A stretch of 64,000 nt of DNA from Palsa-504 sp963800415. Its GTDB lineage: Bacteria; Actinomycetota; Actinomycetes; Streptosporangiales; Streptosporangiaceae. Below the pieces are notes generated by a model that saw nothing but the letters and a program-made list of their open reading frames with translations, did no database searches and was not told the DNA's origin. The stretch covers positions 13,648 through 77,647 of the forward strand of contig CAWDBS010000049.1 of the NCBI GenBank assembly GCA_963800415.1, in the 5' to 3' direction. A program made the position numbers and the translations under genes. Position 1 is the stretch's first letter. Each line of letters starts with the position of its first letter. Shown here in pieces: positions 1 through 8,548 of this stretch.

Positions 1-95
1 GGCCCGAACAGGGCACCGCTCTCGCTGAGCCGCCCCAGCCTTTCCCGGGCGACGGCGAAGCTGACGTCCAGCTTCACCTCATCGCCAACAAACAT
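1..95 (-). CDS. Partial gene, start of a small SRPBCC/START-like protein
   Basis: The first 31 residues of a minus-strand gene are present before the window edge; the ATG is at 95 and the protein begins MFVGDEVKLDVSFAVA. The frame is fully open with strong GC3 bias. The short amphipathic beginning resembles small SRPBCC-fold proteins of actinomycetes, but too little is visible to assign a function. It lies about 110 bases downstream of the acyl-CoA dehydrogenase on the same strand, so it could be the last gene of that unit. The family call is an inference; the existence of a coding start here is the firmer claim. Confidence 0.5.
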   Translation of the reverse strand, partial: MFVGDEVKLDVSFAVARERLGRLSESGALFG

Positions 96-207
96 CTTTG
101 CATTGCACCGGCCCGCAGACCTGGACGGCCAGGGACGAAGGTCCCGATTCGCCAGACCCGGAACCCCAAGGCACACGCCAGCACAGGCCAGCAGGGCAAA
201 GAAGGCG

Positions 208-1347
208 CTACCTGAGCATTTCCCTGGCGATGACGAGCTGCTGGATCTGGCTGGTGCCCTCGTAGATCCGGAACAGCCGGACGTCGCGGTAGAGCCGCTC
301 CACCGGGACGCCGCGGATGTACCCGGAGCCGCCGTGGATCTGGACCGCGCGGTCGGCGATCCGGCCGACCGCCTCGCTGGCGAAGTACTTCGCCGCCGAG
401 GGCGCGAGCCGCCGGTCGGTGCCCGCGTCGTACCGGGCGGCGGCGTCGAGCACCAGCGAGCGGGCCGCGAGGTACTCGGTCTGCGAGTCCGCGAGCATCG
501 CCTGGACCAGCTGGTATTCGCCGATCGGGTGGCCGCCCTGGGAGCGTTCCTTGGCGTAGCTGACGCTCTCGTCGATCAGCCGCGCCGCGACGCCCACGCA
601 CATGGCCGCGATGACCAGCCGTCCGTGCGCCAGGCTCCGCATGGCGGTGGCATAGCCGGCCTGAGCCGCCTCGCCGACCAGCGCGTCGCCGGGGACCCGG
701 ACGCCGGTGAAGGCGACATCGGCGGTCCACGCGCCGGCCTGGCCCATCTTGTGATCCCGCGCCGCCACCGCCACGCCGCCGGCGTGAGCGGGCACGATGA
801 ACACGCCGATGCCCTTGCCGGGCGGCGCCTGCGGGTCGGTGCGCGCGAACACCACGAATACGTCCGCCGCCGGGGCGTTGGTGATGTAGCGCTTGAGGCC
901 GTCGATGACCCAGCCGTCACCCTCCGGCTTCGCCGTCGTCGTCAGGCGGCTCGGGTCGGATCCCGCGTCCGGCTCGGTCAGCGCGAACGACGCAACCACC
1001 TCGCCGGAGGCCAGCCGCGGCAGCCACTGCTTGCGCTGCTCGTCGGTGCCGGCCAGGACCAGGACCTGCCCGGCGATGCCGTTGTTGGTGCCGAACAGCG
1101 ACCGGAACGCCGGGCTGGTGTAGCCGAGCTCGATGGTGACCAGGACCTGCTGCTCGACCGACAGGCCCAGGCCGCCGTACTCCGTGGGCAGCGCGTAGCC
1201 GTACAGGCCCATCTCCTTGGCCTGCGCGATCAGCCGGCCCGGGATCTCGTCGGAGGAGTCGATGCCGGCCTCGGCGGGCATCACCTCGCTCCGGATGAAG
1301 TCCCGCAGCACCTCGATCAGCTCATCGAACTCCGTCGTGCTCACCAT
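208..1347 (-). CDS. Acyl-CoA dehydrogenase
   Basis: This 379-residue protein has the usual length and layout of an acyl-CoA dehydrogenase: a helical N-terminal domain, a central beta domain with SFALTEPDAGSD and RYITNAP (FAD and substrate contacts), and a C-terminal helical domain. The segment QIHGGSGYIRG followed by RLYRDVRLFRIYEGTSQIQ carries the Glu that normally acts as catalytic base. It oxidises an acyl-CoA thioester at C2-C3 and passes electrons to ETF; chain length cannot be read from the sequence. The start is the ATG at 1347. It is transcribed away from the GMC pair on its right. The family is secure, the substrate unknown. Confidence 0.93.
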   Translation of the reverse strand: MVSTTEFDELIEVLRDFIRSEVMPAEAGIDSSDEIPGRLIAQAKEMGLYGYALPTEYGGLGLSVEQQVLVTIELGYTSPAFRSLFGTNNGIAGQVLVLAGTDEQRKQWLPRLASGEVVASFALTEPDAGSDPSRLTTTAKPEGDGWVIDGLKRYITNAPAADVFVVFARTDPQAPPGKGIGVFIVPAHAGGVAVAARDHKMGQAGAWTADVAFTGVRVPGDALVGEAAQAGYATAMRSLAHGRLVIAAMCVGVAARLIDESVSYAKERSQGGHPIGEYQLVQAMLADSQTEYLAARSLVLDAAARYDAGTDRRLAPSAAKYFASEAVGRIADRAVQIHGGSGYIRGVPVERLYRDVRLFRIYEGTSQIQQLVIAREMLR

Positions 1348-1471
1348 GAGCCCAGTCTCGGACCAGGAGCGAGCCGGTGTCTAGCAGAAACTCCTCCAGG
1401 AGGGGCCAGGGTGAAATACGGTTCGATCACGCCCCTTGCGCCAGCCTGACCCGCACGTGATGATCTTTCCC

Positions 1472-2203
1472 ATGCGACGCCGGACCGTCATCGCCGCCGC
1501 GGCGACGGCCGCGGTCCTGGCGCCGACCGGCTGCACGTCATCACAATCGCAGCCGCCGAGGCAGACCCTCCGCTTCTTCACCAGCCACCAGGCCGCCGTC
1601 GTCGCGGACGCCACCGCGCGGATCGCCCCCGGCCCCCGGGACGACCCGGCCGAGACCGGCCATCCAGGTGCTCGTGAAGCCGACGTGACCGGCTACATCG
1701 ACACGATGCTGGGCGCGCTCGGCGGGCTCCAGGACACCAAGACGCCAGCAAGAATCTTCGCGGGCGGACCGTGGAGCAACCGGCACACGTCCGGCCCCGA
1801 CCTCATGGCCTTCTTCGTGAAGCTCGATCCAGTCGCCACGATCGCCTGGCGCCAGCGCCTGACCGCCTGGCAAAGCCAGTACCAGCACGGCATCGCCGCG
1901 CTGGACAAGCTCGCAGGCGGCGACTTCACCAAGGCGCCCCCCAGGGAACAGGACAAGATCCTGGCTACCCAGTCCGTGGGCACGTTCACGGCCCTGCTGT
2001 TCGAGCACACCATCGAGGGCCTCTACGCCGGGCCCGAGTACGGCGGCAACCGCGGCCTGGCCGGCTGGCGGGAGATCGGCTTCCCCGGCGACATCCAGCC
2101 GCGCGGCTACACCCCCGACGAGGTGGAGCAGTCCGACGGCCACGACCCGGTCGACAGCACCGGGATCGTGGCCGACGTGCTGAAGCTCCTCGGCGCCCTG
2201 TGA
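1472..2203 (+). CDS. Tat-type lipoprotein, gluconate 2-dehydrogenase subunit 3 family
   Basis: The protein of about 243 residues starts with a basic n-region (MRRRT), an alanine-rich hydrophobic stretch and a lipobox-like APTGC, so export by Tat and lipid anchoring are likely. The C-terminal part contains GWREIGFPGDIQPRGYT, a signature of the gluconate 2-dehydrogenase subunit 3 family. Such small subunits escort and support a FAD-dependent catalytic partner. That partner follows immediately and overlaps by four bases (GTGA). I chose the ATG at 1472 because it places the arginines at the start; ATG 1460 is in frame and equally possible. No cytochrome subunit gene is adjacent, so the electron acceptor is unknown. 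Confidence 0.85.
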   Translation: MRRRTVIAAAATAAVLAPTGCTSSQSQPPRQTLRFFTSHQAAVVADATARIAPGPRDDPAETGHPGAREADVTGYIDTMLGALGGLQDTKTPARIFAGGPWSNRHTSGPDLMAFFVKLDPVATIAWRQRLTAWQSQYQHGIAALDKLAGGDFTKAPPREQDKILATQSVGTFTALLFEHTIEGLYAGPEYGGNRGLAGWREIGFPGDIQPRGYTPDEVEQSDGHDPVDSTGIVADVLKLLGAL

Positions 2204-3906
2204 GCGGCGCGATGCGCAAGGCGGTAGTGATCGGCAGCGGCGCGGGCGGGTCGTTCGCCGCGATGGAGCTCGCGCAGGCCGGGTGGCAGGTAGTCCTGTT
2301 CGAGAAGGGCCCCAACCACTTCACCAACCTGGCCGGCCAGGGGCCGATCGGCACCGTGTTCGCTAACGACAGCCTGGCGATGATCGTGCGCAACTTCGCC
2401 CTCCCGGATCCGGAGGTGTTCCCGCGCACCTGGCGGCCGAACCCGTCCGCACCCGTCCAGTACACCGGCAGCGTCGATGAGCTGCCCCAGGTCGTCGGTG
2501 GCGGGACCGTGCACTGGGACGCCAAGGTGCCCAGGTTCTGGGACATCGACTTCCAGCAGCTGGCCGCGCTGGGACCGGTGCCGGGTGCCGACCTGGCCGA
2601 CTGGCCGTTCAGCTACGCCGAGATCGCGCCCTACTACGACGAGGTGGAGCAGCTCATCGGCGTGCAGGGCGACATCGGCGCACTGCCCGGGATCGTGAAA
2701 AAGCACGCACCGAGAAAAACCCAGTACCCGATGCCGCCGGGCCCGCAGATGCGCGCGTCGATGGCCGTGGCCGCGGGCGCCACCGCCGTCGGCCTGCACC
2801 CGTACCCGTTCCCGATGGCGGCCAACTCAACGTCCTACAACGGCCAGCACGCCTGCAACAACTGCGGGTTCTGCAGCAGCTTCGGCTGCCCGGTGGTGGC
2901 CCGGCCGTCGGCGCTCATCCCGCTGCGCCAGGCGCTGCGGACCGGCCGGGTCACGCTGGTCCCGGAGACGATGGTGACCAAGGTCAACCTCACCGGGTCA
3001 GGGGCAACCGGGGTCAGCTGGATCACGATGACCGAACGAGGTGCGGTGACGGGCACCGAGAACGCCGACATCGTCGTGATGGCGGCGTCGGCCATCGAAA
3101 CGGTCCGCCTCGCCCTCATCTCGGAGTTCCCGGACCGCAGTGGCAAGCTCGGCCGCCGGCTGATGCTGCATGCGTTCATCGACGGCACCGCGATCTTCCT
3201 CGACGAGCGGATGCACGCCTATCGCGGCCGGTCGGTGACGCAATGCGTGGAGGACGCCGCCGACCCGGACTTCCCCGGCGCCCGGGCCTTCGCCAAGGCG
3301 CACGGGCTGCCCTACATCCGCGGCGGCCTGATGGAGCTCGGCGGCAGCCAGGATCCGATCAGCGAGGGGCAGTCCTATCAGACCCTGCTCGGCTTGCTTC
3401 GCTCGGCCAAGCCGTTCGGTACCGAGTTCAAGCAGCTCATGCGCTCCTCGATCCTGCGCGACCGGCTGGCAGGCTGCTCGTTCATCGGCCATGACCTGCC
3501 CTACCTGGGCCACACGGTGACCCTCGACCCGAAGGTCAGGGACGTCTTCGGGCTGCCGGTGGCCCGGGTCACCTGGAGCGCGGGCCAGCACGAGCAGGTG
3601 GCCCAGCAGTTCTGGATCCCGCGGCTGAAGCAGATGATGACCAAGGCCGGCGCCGGGGTGGCCCTGGCCGTGCCCGCCACGGAGAACAGCGGCGGCCTGC
3701 CCACTGGCAACCACGTGATGGGCGGCATGATGATGGGTACCAACCCGGCCACCAGCGTGACCGACGCCTACGGCCGGGTGCACGCCCTGGACAACGTCTA
3801 CGTGGCCGACGGCTCCGTCTTCGTCACCTCCGGCGCGCACAACCCGACGAACACCATCATGGCCGTGGCCCTGCGCAACATGCGTCACCTGGCCGGACGG
3901 AGCTGA
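2200..3906 (+). CDS. GMC-family FAD-dependent oxidoreductase, catalytic subunit
   Basis: The 568-residue protein opens with the FAD dinucleotide fold VVIGSGAGGSFAAMELA and ends with GAHNPTNTIMAVALRN, typical of membrane-linked GMC dehydrogenases of sugars and sugar acids. A cysteine cluster ACNNCGFCSSFGC lies at about residues 218-230, a position where related dehydrogenases bind an iron-sulfur cluster; binding here is inferred. The GTG at 2200 overlaps the stop of the preceding subunit-3 lipoprotein, and ATG 2212 is an alternative start. Coupling to a Tat-exported small subunit suggests the complex is carried across the membrane folded. The substrate could be a sugar, an alcohol or a glycoside. 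Confidence 0.9.
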   Translation: MSGAMRKAVVIGSGAGGSFAAMELAQAGWQVVLFEKGPNHFTNLAGQGPIGTVFANDSLAMIVRNFALPDPEVFPRTWRPNPSAPVQYTGSVDELPQVVGGGTVHWDAKVPRFWDIDFQQLAALGPVPGADLADWPFSYAEIAPYYDEVEQLIGVQGDIGALPGIVKKHAPRKTQYPMPPGPQMRASMAVAAGATAVGLHPYPFPMAANSTSYNGQHACNNCGFCSSFGCPVVARPSALIPLRQALRTGRVTLVPETMVTKVNLTGSGATGVSWITMTERGAVTGTENADIVVMAASAIETVRLALISEFPDRSGKLGRRLMLHAFIDGTAIFLDERMHAYRGRSVTQCVEDAADPDFPGARAFAKAHGLPYIRGGLMELGGSQDPISEGQSYQTLLGLLRSAKPFGTEFKQLMRSSILRDRLAGCSFIGHDLPYLGHTVTLDPKVRDVFGLPVARVTWSAGQHEQVAQQFWIPRLKQMMTKAGAGVALAVPATENSGGLPTGNHVMGGMMMGTNPATSVTDAYGRVHALDNVYVADGSVFVTSGAHNPTNTIMAVALRNMRHLAGRS

Positions 3907-3961
3907 CCTGGATCGGCACTACTGGTCGCGGCACCCGGCCGAGGCGGTCGGCGTCCTCGGG

Positions 3962-4777
3962 CTAGGGCTCGCCGACCACGGCCGCCGACCTGGTGATCGC
4001 GCCCGCGCCGGCCAGCCGGGCCGCGAGGACCACCGGGATGATCGTCAGCAGGATGACCACCGACACCACCGCGTTCACCTCGGGCAGCTGCTGCCCGAGC
4101 CGGATCGCGCCGAAGATCCACAACGGCAGCGTGTTCTGCGCACCCGCGGTGAACACCGTGACGATGACCTCGTCGAATGACAGCCCGAACGCGAGCAGCG
4201 CGCCGGACACCAGCGCGGTCGCGCAGAGCGGCAGCGTGACGAAGCGCAGCGTCTGCCAGCCGCGCGCGCCGAGGTCCATGGACGCCTCGGCCAGCGATCC
4301 CGGCGTCCGGCGGAGCCTGGCGATCAGGTTGTTGTACACCAGGACGATGCAGAACGTGGTGTGCCCGGCGATGATGGTCAGCGTGCCGAGCTGGACCCCG
4401 GTGAAGGCGAAGAAGGAGTTCAGCGCGATCCCGGTGATGATGCCGGGCAGCGCGAGCGGCAGCACCAGCAGGAACGAGATGGCCTCGCGGCCGAAGAAGG
4501 CGAACGCGTGCAGCGCGTACGCCACGGCGGAGCCGAGCAGCAGGGCCAGCGCGGTCGCCACCAGCCCGACCCTGACCGACAGCAGGAAGGCGCTGCGCAC
4601 CTGGGGGTCGTGCCAGGCCACGCCGAACCAGTGCAGAGAGAAGCCCGCGATGGGCCAGCTCTCGATGTTCGAGGAGTTGAACGCGTACAGCACGATGAGC
4701 GCGATCGGGACGAACAGGAACGCCAGCGCCAGCGTGACCCAGATCCGCAGCGCCGCGCGCAGACCCTTGGACTCCAC
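3962..4777 (-). CDS. ABC transporter permease, PotC-like (polyamine type)
   Basis: This 271-residue protein has about six membrane segments and the permease EAA-type loop around EASMDLGARGWQTLRFVTLPL, which contacts the ATPase. Its closest family is the second permease of spermidine/putrescine importers. The GTG start at 4777 has an excellent ribosome site (GGAGGT) that lies in the end of the upstream permease, three bases separating stop and start. It is the last gene of a four-gene importer operon running from 7982 to 3962. Substrate choice lies with the binding protein, so polyamine uptake is a family inference. Confidence 0.9.
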   Translation of the reverse strand: MESKGLRAALRIWVTLALAFLFVPIALIVLYAFNSSNIESWPIAGFSLHWFGVAWHDPQVRSAFLLSVRVGLVATALALLLGSAVAYALHAFAFFGREAISFLLVLPLALPGIITGIALNSFFAFTGVQLGTLTIIAGHTTFCIVLVYNNLIARLRRTPGSLAEASMDLGARGWQTLRFVTLPLCATALVSGALLAFGLSFDEVIVTVFTAGAQNTLPLWIFGAIRLGQQLPEVNAVVSVVILLTIIPVVLAARLAGAGAITRSAAVVGEP

Positions 4778-4780
4778 GCC

Positions 4781-5695
4781 TCAGACCTCCTCGAACGCGC
4801 CGAGCGCCCGCGCGCCGAGCAGGTAGATGGCCATGATCGCCATCGGCACCAGGGCCATGGCGGCGGCGAACGGCACGTTGTTCGCGATCCCGATGTTGGA
4901 GTAGATGACGTTGCCGATGAAGGTCGCGCTGGTCCCGCCGACCAGCAGCGGCGTGATGTAGTCGCCGAGGGTCAGCGAGAAGGTGAAGATCGACCCGGCC
5001 ACGATGCCGGGCAGGGCCAGCGGCAGCAGCACGCTCCGGGTGGTCCGCCAGGTCCGCGCGCCCAGGTCCTGCGACGCCTCGATCTGCGAGGGCGGGATCC
5101 GCTCCAGCGCCGCGTACACCGGGATGATCATGAACGGCAGCCAGAGGTAGCAGAACACCACGAACACGGCCCAGTTGGTGTAGATCAGGTGCACGTTCAG
5201 GACCGAGTCGAGCACCCCGCCCTTGGTGAAGATCAGCAGCCAGGAGTACACCTTGGCCAGGTAGCTCGCCCACAGCGGCAGCAGGATCGCCACGAACAGG
5301 GCCGTCCTGGTCCGCGGCGACGCGACCCGGGCCATGTAGTAGGCGAACGGGAAGGCGGCAACGGCGTCCGCCACGGTGACCGCCGCCGCCATCCCCACGG
5401 TCCGCGCGATGATACGCAGGTAGGCCGGGCTGGTGAAGATCGTCGTGAGGTTGTTCAGGCTCCAGACCCGCTCGATGTTGGTGGTGAACGGGTTGATCTG
5501 CCAGAAGGCCGTGATCAGCAGCACGACCAGCGCGGCCAGGTAGACCAGGACGAACCAGGCCAGCGGCGGGGTGAGCAGGATGGTGGCCCGCGCCCACGGC
5601 CGGCGCCACAGTGCCGACGAAAGCCGTGCCGCCGGGACGCGGGCCCGGGTCCCTCCTCCTGGTTTTTCTGGTCTTACTTGACCTGCGTAGTCCAC
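4781..5695 (-). CDS. ABC transporter permease, PotB-like (polyamine type)
   Basis: The C-terminal 280 residues form a clear six-helix permease with the coupling loop QIEASQDLGARTWRTTRSVLLPLALPG. The start is not obvious: no ATG, GTG or TTG in frame lies between the end of the binding-protein gene and the first membrane helix. The best candidate is GTG 5695, which overlaps the binding-protein gene by 22 bases and gives 304 residues; a non-standard start nearer the AGGAGGAGGG at about 5650-5660 is possible. It pairs with the PotC-like permease downstream to form the membrane channel of the importer. Confidence 0.85.
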   Translation of the reverse strand: MDYAGQVRPEKPGGGTRARVPAARLSSALWRRPWARATILLTPPLAWFVLVYLAALVVLLITAFWQINPFTTNIERVWSLNNLTTIFTSPAYLRIIARTVGMAAAVTVADAVAAFPFAYYMARVASPRTRTALFVAILLPLWASYLAKVYSWLLIFTKGGVLDSVLNVHLIYTNWAVFVVFCYLWLPFMIIPVYAALERIPPSQIEASQDLGARTWRTTRSVLLPLALPGIVAGSIFTFSLTLGDYITPLLVGGTSATFIGNVIYSNIGIANNVPFAAAMALVPMAIMAIYLLGARALGAFEEV

Positions 5696-6927
5696 GCGGC
5701 CACCCACTGCGCGTAGGGCACGCAATCCGGCTTGCCGTTGTCGCAGGTCGCGATCGGCGTCTTCCACAGGCTGATCGAGTCGAGATAGCTGGCCGGCGCG
5801 TTGGCGTGGTATTCCGCGCACGACCCCGCCTGCAGCTTGTCCATATACGGGCAGGCGAGCTTGTTGTCCGGCGTCTCGCCGTAAGTGACGGCCTGCAGCG
5901 CCTGGACCTGCGGCGTGCTGATGTACTGCATCCACTTGTAGGCGCAGTTCGGGTGGGGTGCCTTGGCCGCGAGCATCCAGGTGTCCGCCCAGCCGGTGGC
6001 CCCCTCGCTCGGCACCACGGAACCGATCGTGAACTTGTCCGCCTTCAGCGTGCTGACCTGGTAGGGCCACCCCGCGCCGACGATCGCGTTGCCGCTCTTG
6101 AAGTCGAAGATCTCCTGGGAGGCCAGGCCCCAGTACTTCTCGATCAGCGGGCGCTGCTGGGCCAGCAGGCCCACCGCCGCCTGGAACTGCGGCTGGGTCA
6201 GCTCGTACGGGTCGGTGATGCCCAGCGACGGCTGGTGGGTCTTCAGGTACAGCGCCGCGTCGGCGATCTGGATCGGGTTGTCCGGCACCGTCACCTGGCC
6301 CTTGTACTTGGAGTCGTAGATGACGCTCCAGGACGGCGGTGCGGTCGGGAAGTTCTTGGTGTTGTACATCAGCACGTTCGGGCCCCACTGCAGGGAGACC
6401 CCGTAGTGCACGCCGTTGATGGTGTTGAACGGCGGCGACTGGAAGGCGGGGTAGAAGTCCTTCCAGCTCGGGATCAGGTTGATGTTCACCGGGTGCGCGT
6501 CGCCCGCGTACAGGATGCGCAGGTCGGCGTCGCCCGAGGAGGACACCATGTCGTACTGGCCGCCGCCGCCGTTCTTCATCAGCGCGACCATCTCGTCCGA
6601 GCTGCCCGCGTACTTCGCGTTCACCTGGCAGCCGGTCTGCTGCTCGAACGGCTTGACCCACTTGGGATCGAGGTAGCCCTCCCAGGCGATCAGGTTGAGC
6701 TGGCCCTCGCCCGTGCCGATCGTCTGCAGCGCCGGCAGGTTCGCGGTGGGCACGGTCTGCCCGGCCACCGCGCCCCCGCCGTTCTGGCTGGCGCTCCCGG
6801 TGGCTCCGCCGCCACCGCTGCTGCTCGTGCTGCCGCCGCTGCTGCAGCCCGCCGCGATGACGGACACGACCGCGAGTCCGAGCGCTATTGTCATCGGGCG
6901 GCTCCGCCCGCTGATTCTCCTCATCAT
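5674..6927 (-). CDS. Extracellular solute-binding lipoprotein, PotD/PotF-like
   Basis: The 417-residue protein has a signal peptide ending in VIAAGCSSGG, a lipobox that should anchor it to the outer face of the membrane, followed by a Gly/Ser-rich linker. The mature part (GQLNLIAWEGYLDPKWVKPFEQQTGC and later GWADTWMLAAKAP) matches periplasmic binding proteins of the spermidine/putrescine class. It captures the ligand and delivers it to the two permeases. Its ATG overlaps the stop of the ATPase gene by one base (TAATG), implying translational coupling. The ligand may be a polyamine or another cationic compound; the pocket cannot be judged by eye. Confidence 0.9.
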   Translation of the reverse strand: MMRRISGRSRPMTIALGLAVVSVIAAGCSSGGSTSSSGGGGATGSASQNGGGAVAGQTVPTANLPALQTIGTGEGQLNLIAWEGYLDPKWVKPFEQQTGCQVNAKYAGSSDEMVALMKNGGGGQYDMVSSSGDADLRILYAGDAHPVNINLIPSWKDFYPAFQSPPFNTINGVHYGVSLQWGPNVLMYNTKNFPTAPPSWSVIYDSKYKGQVTVPDNPIQIADAALYLKTHQPSLGITDPYELTQPQFQAAVGLLAQQRPLIEKYWGLASQEIFDFKSGNAIVGAGWPYQVSTLKADKFTIGSVVPSEGATGWADTWMLAAKAPHPNCAYKWMQYISTPQVQALQAVTYGETPDNKLACPYMDKLQAGSCAEYHANAPASYLDSISLWKTPIATCDNGKPDCVPYAQWVAAWTTQVK

Positions 6928-7982
6928 TAGCCCTCCCCTGAAGGGATCGTGAATGCCTGCTCCGGCCGCCAGGCGAGCCGCACACGGGCGCCCCGCAGGT
7001 CGCCGGAGACGGGTCCCTCGGTGTTCTGCCGGCTGACTACCAGCTCGCCGCCGCCGTCCAGGTCCACGACGTAGCGGGTGAGCACGCCGGCGTAGATGAC
7101 CTCCCTGATCTGGCCAGGCTCGACATGCGTGCCGGGCGGGTCCGGCTCGCCGCCGGGGACCAGGGTGATCTTCTCCGGCCGCACGGTGATCGTGTGGCCG
7201 TCGCGCTGGATCAGGTTGGAGACGCCGATGAACCCGGCCACGAACGCGGTCCGCGGCCGCTCGTACACCTCGGCGGGCCCGCCGGTCTGCTCGATGCGGC
7301 CACCGCTGAGCACCGCGATGCGGTCGCTCATCGTCAGTGCCTCTTCCTGGTCGTGCGTGACGTAGACGAACGTGATGCCCACCTCGCGCTGCACCCGCTG
7401 CAGCTCGAGCTGCATCTCCTGGCGGAGCTTGAGGTCCAGCGCGCCGAGCGGCTCGTCGAGCAGCAGCACCTCAGGCTCGTTGACGATGGCCCGGGCCAGC
7501 GCGACGCGCTGCCGCTGGCCGCCGGACAGCTGGGCCGGCTTGCGGCCGCCGAGCCCGGGCAGCCGGACCATCTCCAGCGCGCGGCCGGCCTTCTCCCGCC
7601 GCTCCGCCTTGGGTACCCGGCGCACCCGCAGCCCGTACTCGATGTTCTGCGCCACCGTCATGTGCGGGAACAATGCGTAGTCCTGGAACACGGTGTTGAC
7701 GTTCCTGGCGTACGGCGGCACCTGCGTGACGTCGCGGCCGGCCAGCTCGATCCGCCCCCCGTCCGGGCGCTCGAACCCGGCGATCAGCCGGAGCAGCGTG
7801 GTCTTGCCCGACCCGGACGGGCCGAGCAGGGTGAAGAACTCGCCTTCTCGCACCACCAGGTCGACGTCGGCGAGCGCGGTCACCTCGCCGTAGCGCTTCC
7901 GCAGGCTGGTGACATGGATCGCCGACGCCGCGGCGGCCGGATCACCTGCAGCGGCGGGCTGCGGGCCCGGAACCGTGATCAT
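6927..7982 (-). CDS. ABC transporter ATP-binding protein, PotA-like
   Basis: The 351-residue ATPase shows all the expected motifs in order: Walker A GPSGSGKTTLL, Q-loop VFQDYALFPHMT, signature LSGGQRQRVALARA, Walker B VLLLDEPLGALD and the switch histidine in VTHDQEEAL. The C-terminal 110 residues are a TOBE-type regulatory domain (VRPEKITLVPGG). It powers the importer formed with the binding protein and two permeases that follow. It is the first gene of the operon; the promoter must lie in the 60 bases shared with the divergent SRPBCC gene. Order A-D-B-C is a known variant of the pot arrangement. Confidence 0.93.
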   Translation of the reverse strand: MITVPGPQPAAAGDPAAAASAIHVTSLRKRYGEVTALADVDLVVREGEFFTLLGPSGSGKTTLLRLIAGFERPDGGRIELAGRDVTQVPPYARNVNTVFQDYALFPHMTVAQNIEYGLRVRRVPKAERREKAGRALEMVRLPGLGGRKPAQLSGGQRQRVALARAIVNEPEVLLLDEPLGALDLKLRQEMQLELQRVQREVGITFVYVTHDQEEALTMSDRIAVLSGGRIEQTGGPAEVYERPRTAFVAGFIGVSNLIQRDGHTITVRPEKITLVPGGEPDPPGTHVEPGQIREVIYAGVLTRYVVDLDGGGELVVSRQNTEGPVSGDLRGARVRLAWRPEQAFTIPSGEG

Positions 7983-8041
7983 CCGGCTCGTTGTACCACG
8001 GTTCAGCCAGCACCCGCAATGAGCGTCATACGCTGGACGTC

Positions 8042-8548
8042 ATGGAATGGACGGGACAGGTTTACGCGGACTGTCCGGCCGTGGCGGCCGAGATCCGCAT
8101 CGAGGCGCCGCCCGGGCGGGTGTGGGGCATGGTCAGCGACATCTTCCTGATGCCGCAGCTGAGCTCTGAGCTGCAGGAGGTGACCTGGCTGGACGGCGTG
8201 ACCAGCCCGGCGGTCGGCTGCCGGTTCACCGGCCGCAACGCCAACGAGTACCGCGGGACATGGGAGACGGTCAGCACGATCACCGAGTGCGACCCGCCGC
8301 GCCGCTTCACCTGGACGGTCGGGGACCCCGGCCATCCGATGGCGACCTGGCGGTTCACCCTGCGGCCCGACGGGGCGGGCACGCTGCTCGAGCAGTGGGC
8401 GCGGATGGGCCCGGGCCGCTCCGGCCTGAGCATCGCCATCGACGCGATGCCGGACAAGGAACAGAAGATCGTCTTCGTCCGGCTCCGGGAGTGGGAGGCC
8501 GCCATGCAGCACAACCTGGAGGTCATCAAAGACAGGGCCGAACGGTAG
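8042..8548 (+). CDS. SRPBCC-family protein (polyketide cyclase/dehydrase-like)
   Basis: A 168-residue protein with the SRPBCC beginning AAEIRIEAPPGRVWGMVSDI and the later FTWTVGDPGHPMATWRFTL; the fold forms a deep hydrophobic pocket for small ligands. No catalytic residues can be named. I prefer ATG 8042 because the 17 in-frame residues upstream look unlike protein. The stop at 8548 is followed directly by the GTG of an LLM oxidoreductase, so the two are probably cotranscribed and may act on the same hydrophobic substrate; that link is inference. Confidence 0.85.
   Translation: MEWTGQVYADCPAVAAEIRIEAPPGRVWGMVSDIFLMPQLSSELQEVTWLDGVTSPAVGCRFTGRNANEYRGTWETVSTITECDPPRRFTWTVGDPGHPMATWRFTLRPDGAGTLLEQWARMGPGRSGLSIAIDAMPDKEQKIVFVRLREWEAAMQHNLEVIKDRAER

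Noticed and set aside
4361..5716. A 451-residue plus-strand open frame across the permease genes
   Set aside because: It is antisense to well-recognised permeases, highly polar and repetitive in composition, and created by the GC bias.
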